A stretch of DNA of 64,000 nucleotides, from contig VYZB01000116.1 in assembly GCA_013397455.1 (NCBI GenBank), forward strand, positions 919,125 through 983,124. Direction: 5' to 3'. Source of the stretch: Crotophaga sulcirostris. Its lineage: Eukaryota; Chordata; Aves; Cuculiformes; Crotophagidae. The notes under the pieces are model-generated. The model made no database searches. It was given only the letters and a program-made list of their open reading frames with translations, and was not told the DNA's origin. The position numbers and the translations under genes are program-made. Below, in pieces: positions 55,340 through 64,000 of this stretch. The first letter of the stretch is position 1. Every line of letters begins with the position of its first letter.

Positions 55340-56495
55340 TAGATGCTAATAATATAATGAACACCAATCAATGCACTTTCCTGGAAGATGGGTCTTGTTA
55401 AACCGACCTGTTGTCTTTTGCTTTTTTGGGGGGAAATTGTGTACTTTGTTTTGGTTTTTAATAAAACACACCTGGCTGCTAAAGACAACTGTGATGCTAT
55501 AATATACTGCGATTTCTCCAAGGTATTTGGCTGGTATTATATGGAATTAACAAGGCACACATTAGAGAGATTAAATCTGCTTCACTGACAGATCTCAAAA
55601 TGTATTTGTTAATGAGAAGATATCATTGAGCAAGGCCACTGGTAGCAAGCATTGATTCTTCTTCAATGCTGTTTGATACCAACAATCCAGGTAATAGAAA
55701 AATCTCCCCTGGTAAAGGCTGCAGGTGGGAAAAAAATATTATGGAAGGAGCCTATTTTAGCCAGTTACCTGCATGTCTCAGTTAGACAGTCTCAAGCTAG
55801 CAGTGGTATTTTAAATGCTAAGTAATACATGGAGGAAGCACAATCATAGCAGCCGTGGTGCCCTTAGAAATTCAGGCACTCAGAGGAGGACAAAAAGGAG
55901 GCCACTCAGCTGCACAACACAAGCTGTCATCGCAATGCGGTGGATAAAAGGTCAGTGTAATGTTGGATATATAATAAGAGCCCTAACACCGAAGTGAAAA
56001 CAAGTTGGAGCTGGGAAGAGAGGGTACTGCTGCGTAAAGCGTCGGCGAGGTAAATGCAGGTCTTGGGTCCGCGCATCAACATGTGGAAATATCAGCAGAA
56101 GTTCAAAGGAAAGCTGCAAAAATGACCCCGGGTTGCAAATCAAATCTTTGACATGAAATCTAAGGAGTTTATCAAAGAAAGGCGGAGAGGTGACTTGATC
56201 ACTGGGAGCAAATGGAAAAGCTTTCAGTCTCTCAGACAAAGGCGTAGCAGGTTACAAGGGCTAGAAAGTCAAGTTACACCTCTCAGCCTTGAAGTGAGGC
56301 GCTTTTCCAACAGCAAGGATGGTTAAATAGCAAGGGAGGGGGCAAAATCACCAGCACTCTGTGTTTTTAAGAGATTAGATAGGTTTCCAAGAGAGATGCT
56401 GTCTGCGGAAAAGTCCATGACCAGCATATACATAAGCTTAGATTAACTAAGCACAGAGATCCATCCCTTCTGACCATAGTTTATGAATCTATAGA
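55340..56495 (+). mobile_element. Ancient CR1-type LINE, RT domain to 3' tail, decayed
   Basis: In order I see: GATGGGTCTTGTTAAACCGA (old CR1 'GATCCTGTCAAACTAACCTG'); a reverse transcriptase piece translating as YCDFSKVFGWYYM, the counterpart of the CR1 'YLDFSKAFD' block; AGGCACACATTAGAGAGATT; GACAGATCTCAAAATGTATT; GCAGGTCTTGGGTC; GAAAGCTGCAAAAATGACC; AGGCGGAGAGGTGACTTGAT; TCTCAGCCTTGAAGTGAGGC; and the tail TCCCTTCTGACCATAGTTTA with TGAATCTATAGATTC. This is the old amniote CR1 lineage rather than the avian 8-bp-tail type. Many indels and stops show it is long dead. Confidence 0.7.
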
Positions 56496-59400
56496 TTCTT
56501 TGTTCCGCTCATTAGCATGGATCACAAAAAAACCATGGTTTAAAAGCAGCAACATAAACAACTTAAAAATTAACTGCTTGCTATTGATCCCTTCTCACCA
56601 GGAATCACTCGATACTGAATTTTCTGGGAAAAATCTTGACCACATCACTTTTATTTTTATCTGCACTGTTTCTACATGTTAGTGACTCGGGAGTGTGATG
56701 GCTTTGAGCACAGGGAAAAAAAATGTGTGTGACATTCCCTGCATGTGAAAAATTAAAGGTCCATTCAAATAGTTTTAATATCAAGTTAAATTACTTTTAA
56801 TGAAAAATGAAAAATAAATGGTTTGGGTCTGGAGCTCACAGTGAACAGAAGAGCAAATTGAGCATCATTTTCAGATTAAGCCCAGCCTGATGGAAGTTGA
56901 TAAGAAATTCGTGTTGACCTAGAATTAACCCTTTGAGGGATGGTGTCAAATGGGCAAAGAGCAATAATATTCCTGAAGTGTTTTAAAATTCACTTAGAGT
57001 TCACATGCACGTCTGGAATATCTTCCTCTCAATATGTGAGGGGGAGGGAAATATTTGACATTTCCCAAACATTAGGCAAGTGTGTTCTGTTTGCCACCAC
57101 AGATCCCATCTCAGTTTGGCAGCCTCAGTTCATTTGCAGGATCTCTGGTGGCAGAGGCAGCAGCCGACAGGGATGAGGAGCGGGGATGATCACTCCTTGC
57201 TCTGCTGGACACTTCCCTCCAGAAAGACTTGCAAAGTCTTCCCTCCCCTCCAGCTCTGGCAAGTCCTCCCTTTGCAGGCAGGCATTCTCTCTTCCCACCG
57301 TGCCCTTCAAGGGTTTATTTTTCCACAAGCAAAAAGAATACCAAATGCATTTCTGTGCATGATTAAAAATTCCATATTCTGCTTGCTTAGGATGCAGGCG
57401 GCGTGCAAACAGGCGTGTGCTACAGAGAGCCTCCACGGGGCAACAGCGGCAGCATGATGGTGCCAGCAATAATTCCAGAGCAGCTAATTTAGTACCAGCA
57501 ATTCCCAGCAGACACCAGAAAAGCATTTTCTTCCTCCTCCTCCTGACTGTTAACCAGTAAGATTTATTAGATGGTTCTGCCGAATGGAAATCTTTAATAA
57601 AACTTCGACTCGGGCTGAACAGCAGAAAAACCAGGGTCGGTTTCTGGATTTTTTTTCCCCCTCTGCTTTTTAAATAAGCCTTTGTTTTTCAACAGTGAAG
57701 CATGGTGACTCCTGTGCTTAACTATGAGGCATTGCTAATGTACTGCACCAGCTGCAGACTCCCCCCGCTGATTCCTTTCCTCTTTGCAAAGTTTGTGAGA
57801 ACTCCAGGCACTGGAAAGGGTTAAAGCACAGCTTGTTTGGATGGATATTCCCAGGTGAAGCTATTATGGAGCAGGGTTCCTTAATGGTCACACACTTCTG
57901 GAGCCCCCAGACGTAAAGGCTGGTTTGTTCAGCAGGCAGCGTTTACAGCTGGAAGTGTTTGTGGTCCAGAAGGGAAAAACGAAATCTTCTAGCATGTCTA
58001 GAAGGAGACGTGTAGCTGGGACTCTGCTCTGCAGACAGGGGATGAGAACTGCCTCACCAGTCTAATAGCAATAATTTCTGTAGCAGTTGATGACATGAAG
58101 GATTTCGGCGTGCATTAAAGCGTAACTAATACGGACGGAGCACTCGGGCCGTTACTGATGTGTGATGGACTTTGGAATAAAACATTGCTGGTTTTCAGCA
58201 ACAAATAACGATGCCACATGATGGTTTTGGATCATTAGCAAGGTAAAGTGCTCGTAGAGTAGGGGAAAATATAGCTGGAGCTTGGCCAAAACACCCACAC
58301 TAATAATCCCGCTCCAAGAAGTGGCATGATATCCTCCTAATTGACCATGACTAATCTGGACCCTCATTTATCCATCTCATTGTAAAGATGACACCTCTGG
58401 CAGCACAGCACATCCAACCAAGCTTGAGTCTTCTCAAACAGAGCAACCTGGCTGCCGGCGTGGTCACAAATGAGCACGGAGGCCAGCAGCACAGCTATCA
58501 AACTCAGGGCAACACCTCAGCACCCTGAGCACCACCACGCACGGAGACGGCAGCGATGCCTTTCTCTTCAGTGTTGCAAACTAAAGTTTCACTGCAAGGT
58601 CAGTGGTTTAAGCAAAAGTTTACAGGGCACTTGCAGCCCTGCCTAGCCCTGCACAGAAATGCTGCCCCTGATAGCTGGTTCCCTGCAGGCTTTTCTTATC
58701 CTAGTGCATACTCCACCCACCCAACAAGCATCATCCTCCAGTAAAGCCCTCCTGAAATCTCAGGGTAGGGAGGAAATTCATCCATTAATAAATGCAGGGA
58801 TTTTTCTACTTCTAAGCAGATTCTGCATCTATCTAACCGATAATATTTAATAACCTTTATGGAACTGCTCCAAATAAATTAGTGAGCGCATGTGCATGCA
58901 TAGGCAGGAGTGATGAGGGAGAGGAGCTTTGTTTGTGGGCTCAGAAGATATTAAGTTTCAGGGATTCAAAACAACATGCTAATTCAGCTGTTTCAAATCT
59001 CTTTTACAACCCTAGACTTTACAAGATAGGGTTTTTTTTCTTTTTCCTTTTTACCATTTCCCAATAAGGCTGATGTGATCTTTAGTACTAAGCAGGAAAT
59101 TTTAAACTAATAATAATCGAAATTAAAAAACTTTGCTGGTAGTTCCACTGCCATCATGACTGGGAGGGAGAAGGGATGGAGCAGGAGCTCCCAGGCACGT
59201 GGCTCTCAAACACTACAGAAAAGAGACTCTGACATCCTCTGCTTTGCCTTGCTTCCAAATTGGTGCCCATCAGGAGGCTTTTAAAATAAGATGCTTTGGA
59301 ATCAGAAGTGGAGGGTCCACAACACTCTTGGTGGGAAGGTGGCCACCAAGTGAATGGCAGCTGAGCTGCCTGAGCAGGGGCCCTGGCTCGTGTGTGCCGA

Positions 59401-59529
59401 GCTCTGCTGCCCTGTGCCTGAGCTGGAACGTGGGCAGGTCAGGGTTTGCAGAGACATCAAGTTGTTGAGCAGACAGCAAGTTTGATGTTCAGGTGTGATT
59501 AAAAAGAATTGATTAAAAAGCAGCATAAA

Positions 59530-60148
59530 GTCACATGCAGCAATGAAGGCAAATCAGATCCTGAGCTGCATCTGCAGGGGCCTTACTAGCTCAGATAGAG
59601 ATGTGATCATCCCACTCCACTCAGCGCTTGTCAGGCCACACCAGGAGAAATGTGTCCACTTCTGGTCCCCACAATTTAGAAAAGGCATGGACAGAGAGGG
59701 TCCAAAGGAGGGCCATGAAGATGGCCAACGGGCTAGAGAACCTGCCCTAGTATGAAAGACTGAAGGAGTTAGGTCTTTTCTACCTAGAGAACAGAAGGCT
59801 CAGAGAGGACCTCACACAGTATTCCAGCACTTAAAGGGTGGCTACAAGGAGGACAGAGCCTCTCTCTTCACGAGGAGCCACATGGAGAAGACAAGGGGTA
59901 ATGGGTACAAGTTGCACCAGAAGAGGTTTCATCTCGATACCAGAATTTTTTACAGTGAGAATTTTCATCCACTGCAACAAGCTCCCTAGGGATGTGGTTG
60001 AGTCACCACTACTGCAGGTTTTCATGAGGAATTGGACTGTGTGCTAGATAATTTCATAGAGTTTCCCTTTCCCATGAAAGGTTGCAACAGGTGATCTTTT
60101 GAGGGCGTCCCAACACGGGCTATTTTATGATTTTATGATTCAGTGATG
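59530..60148 (+). mobile_element. CR1 LINE 3' part with RT C-terminus, sense
   Basis: Translation near 59543-59690 gives HSALVRPHQEKCVHFWSPQF and RKGMDRE, the end of a CR1 reverse transcriptase. It is followed by AGACTGAAGGAGTTAGGTCT, GGAGGACAGAGCCTCTCTCT and GTTGCACCAGAAGAGGTTTC. The end is TATTTTATGATTTTATGATTCAGTGATG (60121-60148), three variants of the 8-bp tail unit. Frame breaks and 5' truncation make it inactive. Confidence 0.9.
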
Positions 60149-62799
60149 CATTTTGTCCATTAAGTCCTTTAATGGCCAGCTGTCAGGGATCTTCTCTGCC
60201 ACCTGTTTGATCAAGCTGGGGAAGGTGGTTAGGCAGAGATGTAAAGGGTGTTCAGATTACACAGGCACTCCAATAGTGGACAGCCAGGTGCTCCTCAGCC
60301 TTGTTGGGATTTTCTTAGGAGCATGATCCGTAGCTTTGTGGAGGTCAGCAGATCCTCTGACACTGCTCATGGTTTGGGCAATGGACACTGGCACCTCAGG
60401 TGGCTTAGCTGCAGGGCTGCAGGTGAAGCCTCTCTAGTAGACAGCAGTAATTACCTGGGGAACAGAAGCAGGGTCGTTAACCTGCTGGGTAATAACTCGC
60501 AAGATACTGAAACATATTTTCCTGGAAGGAGTGGATGAAGTGACCTCCATTTTGATGCCAATTACCTTCACCCTGGATGAACTGCTGGAGAGAAGGAGGT
60601 CAGGCTGCTCCTTAGCTGGGGAGGTCACTGCCCCCAAAGCTGCTGGGGGTTTTGTGTCCCCACAGCAAGGCTCTGCACCACAGAGCTTCCTTCCTTCCCA
60701 GGCTCTGACAGCCTGTAATCATTTTATCTCTCAGGATTAATGGCACCAAGCAATAAACTCGCATCCTAATTATTGTAATTATTTCTTTCTTTGTACGTCA
60801 GCCTTGGTAATGATGTTTTTACAGCTGATGGCATGGAAGGGAGGGGAGAAAAGAAATATTGTCACAGTAATGAAGAGAGAGCAATGAGTATACTCCTTTC
60901 CACTGACTTTCCTCAAGGTTTTAGAACCCACTTGAGTTTCCTGTTCCCTAAGGTCCTGGAAATTAGCAGTGATTGTCTTAATACTGCAAAGTAGCAGCAA
61001 TCAAGGACTAAATTCCTAATTGATCTTAAGTACCTACCTGCCACTTTAGCCTCTGAGATGTCTGAATGTCTCCAAAGTCCCCTGCACGCATAAGTACCCG
61101 CTGCATACTTAGAACTGCCTGTTTCTTGGTAGCAGGAGCAGCCGACTGTTTCTCTGAACCTCAGGCATGAGTCACAAGCTGAGGGTTACGCCAATCTTTT
61201 CTATGGGAATTGCATACAGAGGGGGCAGAAGCTACTCTAATCACATTTAAAATCCTTACAGACTTTCAGAGGGTGGCATTCAGCATCCATTTCTTCCCCA
61301 GCACATTAGCACCGTGATGGGAGGCTACAGTATTGAGATGGTTGTTGCAGCTGCTGGGCAGGAATTTCTTTCAGTGCCGTAGCCGAGGTACCGGAGAATA
61401 AGAGCAACGTGTTGTAGTGGCACTTCTTCTGGACATTGGCTTTTGGTCAAGCCAGATGCAATAGAATTTCACATATTTTTTTAAGCTGGGTTGTATTGCC
61501 CACCTGGTATAACCTCTAATCCCAAACATGGGCTTGGGATGAACCCAGACCCAGATCCTTTTGGGAAGGTGTGCTTGGCTACTTAGCTGCTCTGCGGTGG
61601 AAGCAGCTCTGGTTTAGTGTAGCTGCTACTAAACATGGAAGAGCAGAGGTCTTACTCTTCCTTACTTCTTACTAGGAAGCATGTGGGCAGCTAAGATACT
61701 ACACAGGAATCTGTGAAGCACCCACATCTTGGTTTAGAGCCCTAACACGAGGTGCCCAAGAGGATACCAGACACTTAAGGCCAGACTTCAGCTATGCAGA
61801 AGACAGCTAGCTAGGAAGGGCTGGTGGTTGCTCAGCTCCTGTTCCCAAGGTCACCTATAGCATAGGGGGAAAGGTCTCCACACAGTCCTCCCTCTGTCCA
61901 TCCCCTTCTTCCCATCCAGACCAACAGCTCTGTGCAGAGCAGTCTCGTCAGGTAATGAGCAGTGTAACAGCCACTGAGGTCCTCTGCTGTGCTGGTGTGA
62001 GGCACTGTCCTCTAACATGGACTAGCATGTCCACATCAGTAAATAAAAACTTAGCTGAGGCAATCATGGGCACTAGACATTAATCATCAACACTGATGGA
62101 ACCAGCTCCAGGCTCCATGCTCCACACTAGAATTTCTTTTAATCGCCCATTATTGATCGTTCTGCAGCTAGTTCTTTCTTGGGGATCTTTTCTTTGTTTG
62201 GGAGTTTGTTTTTTCCCACTTCACCCAACAAAATTGCTAAATTAATCCATTTGGAGTATTTTTTTTATTGACTGATCAGCATTTCATTAGAGAACCAAGA
62301 CAGCAAAGCTGCTCTGTACTGCAATCCTTCTCTGACACTGAACCCTATTCTGCCCAGTGCATCCCAAGCCGCATCCCAATTCAAATAAGCTTCCATCTCC
62401 TTCAACTTCACTATTGAGAAAACAAAGTGAAACACAGACCATAACCACTACTGCTGCTTTCTAAACTCTCACCCTGCTGGTTTCAGCAGCCCCTCTGCCA
62501 CATCGGGGCTGTTTCAGCATGAGGTGGGACCATCCTCCCCTCTCCCCATGCCATATTTTGCAAGCTGTAATTCCCAGCCTTTTCTGATTTTAAATAGTAA
62601 CTTGTTCCAATACAGCGATGGCCCTCCAACCCCCCAGCAAATATCTTAGTCCTAAACAGTGGTTTAATTTGCACATTTATCTGATTTACTGGGTCAGCTG
62701 GTCCTGCCGCCTCCACTCCCTTCTGGCCATAGGGACCTCAGCCCTGGCACAAGTTCCTGCCGCCAGCTCCGTCTCCTTTGGAGTTGGACTTGTCCTCTT

Positions 62800-62965
62800 T
62801 TGGAGCCGTCTTTCAGGATGACACTTGCTTTACTCAAGTCCTCCCTTCTTCCCCATTTCTCCCTGACGTTTCAAAAATAATTACCAGTGGTTCAGTAAGT
62901 TCATTAGCAAACTCCCTTAGGACCCTGGGCTATGTATCATCCAACCCTGCTGATTTGTGGATAGG
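62800..62965 (-). mobile_element. CR1-like reverse transcriptase fragment, antisense
   Basis: Read on the minus strand, the blocks around 62965-62865 approximate 'IHPRVLRELADELAEPL' followed by 'IIFE', the N-terminal part of the CR1 reverse transcriptase region. The DNA shows TTTCAAAAATAATTACCAGT, GGTTCAGTAAGTTCATTAGC and AAACTCCCTTAGGACCCTGG. Frameshifts are needed to follow it, and the limits are approximate. It may extend toward 63.3 kb, where I cannot confirm it. Confidence 0.5.
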
Positions 62966-64000
62966 CTCTAATCAAGTGTTTCAAGTCTCTCTCTCCTTCC
63001 TCCTCCTTTCAGATTAACAGTTATTTTGACAAGATTCTCATTATTTCCTATTTCCTGGCGGTACCCAGGGACTAGGCTTATTTGAGTCCTCACTGTTGTC
63101 ATTGTGGGTTTATTTTTAACCTCGGGCTCTGCTTCTCCACAAGGACATCAGAGTTTTGTGTTCTTCCGAAACACGTGGCTTTGTCAGTGCCATTTTAGTC
63201 TCAGTTCATCCTGGGTCTTCCAGCGCTCTCTGTCTTTTGCCTTTATCGCTTTTAATTCTTCTTCTTCCCACTGCTCCAAAATTAGCTGGAAGAAATAACT
63301 TTGCTTTTCCAAGTTTACAGCGTCACTACCCTTCTCTAGCTTCTTAGATCCAGGCCACCTTTCTGGCTGCAATTAATTTCTTGTCCTCTCCTCCCTCTTT
63401 TTCTCCCTGCTGTCCTCTGGCACAGACGCACTCTCCAAGTCTCCATTTTCCTTCCCAACATAACCACCCAGCTGTCAGCTACCTCTGTTGTCCTTCTGCC
63501 CTTTCCAAAGACACATGCAGGAACCCAGCCCCTTGTTGTCCCTCTTCATTAGCACAAAGCGAGTGTCATGCCCTGCACATGATCGCTGAGAGGCCAGGGG
63601 ATCAAGTGGAAGGAGGGAAAATGAAGAGATGAGGACAAAGGGCAATTTTTATTTCAAATACCTCTCGTACCTGCATGCCATCCCTCCTGTCAGGAGCCTA
63701 CAGACCATGGGATTAGCCCAGCGTCAGTATCCTTTATTTGCAAGAGATGTGTGAAGTAGAACAGTTCCGTGTTTAAAAAGCAGTAAGGTTTTTTGTCTTC
63801 TTCAGAGGCCACCTTATAGCTCACCAGCCATCAAACTCACGTGCTCCAGGTTGGCTTTCCACTTGACACCACCCCTCCTGGGTGGACAAGGAGAACGAGT
63901 CAGCAGGAACTCCAGGCTCCCAGAGCACAACCATGGAAGGGAATGAGTATTTTTTGGATGTTTTGCCCCCCCTTTCTGACATTCATTGATAATTAGAGAA

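Noticed and set aside
57125..57526. 133-codon minus-strand open frame rich in Cys and Leu
   Set aside because: No recognisable family, and it is matched by an almost equally long frame on the opposite strand, which suggests base composition rather than coding.

Overview
The window is vertebrate nuclear DNA, almost certainly from a bird. Coding sequence is sparse and split into short exons with GT-AG borders. The intervening DNA carries many CR1 LINE 3' ends of the avian type, recognisable by the repeated 8-bp unit related to ATTCTATG next to a GGACCTTTAAAGATCA-like block. I see no operons, tRNA or rRNA genes, CRISPR arrays or viral genes. The species cannot be named from this sequence alone.

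The only gene I can support is an internal part of KLHL29 (kelch-like family member 29) on the + strand. Seven exons (8773-8972, 15377-15636, 28320-28518, 31165-31347, 34082-34262, 44473-44666, 52678-52822) join in one open frame across matching intron phases. They total 1362 nt, or 453 whole codons plus a split codon at each end. In order they encode the end of the BTB domain, the BACK domain, a linker and roughly five Kelch blades. The N-terminal exons lie upstream of the window. The final Kelch blade and stop codon lie downstream, so 52823-64000 is the start of another intron. By family knowledge the product is a probable CUL3 ubiquitin-ligase substrate adaptor. Nothing in the window shows its substrate.

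The introns contain: CR1 3' ends, mostly antisense to the gene (17.74, 23.48, 31.37, 35.65, 39.93 and 45.55 kb) with two in sense (41.93 and 59.53 kb); older, decayed CR1 fragments (19.91, 24.14, 24.89, 39.57, 41.40, 55.34-56.49 and 62.8 kb); MIR-like SINE relics (7.0, 19.2, 28.8 and 33.4 kb); simple repeats; one ambiguous base flanked by an 18-bp duplication; and two inverted repeats, an imperfect 57-nt-arm one at 6101-6238 and a tight 19-bp-stem one at 55251-55292.

I found no convincing new biological system. The observations most worth checking are the 6.1-kb inverted repeat, which resembles an ancient exapted element or a structured RNA, and the antisense CR1 that ends about 20 bp after the donor of the only frame-preserving exon in the window.
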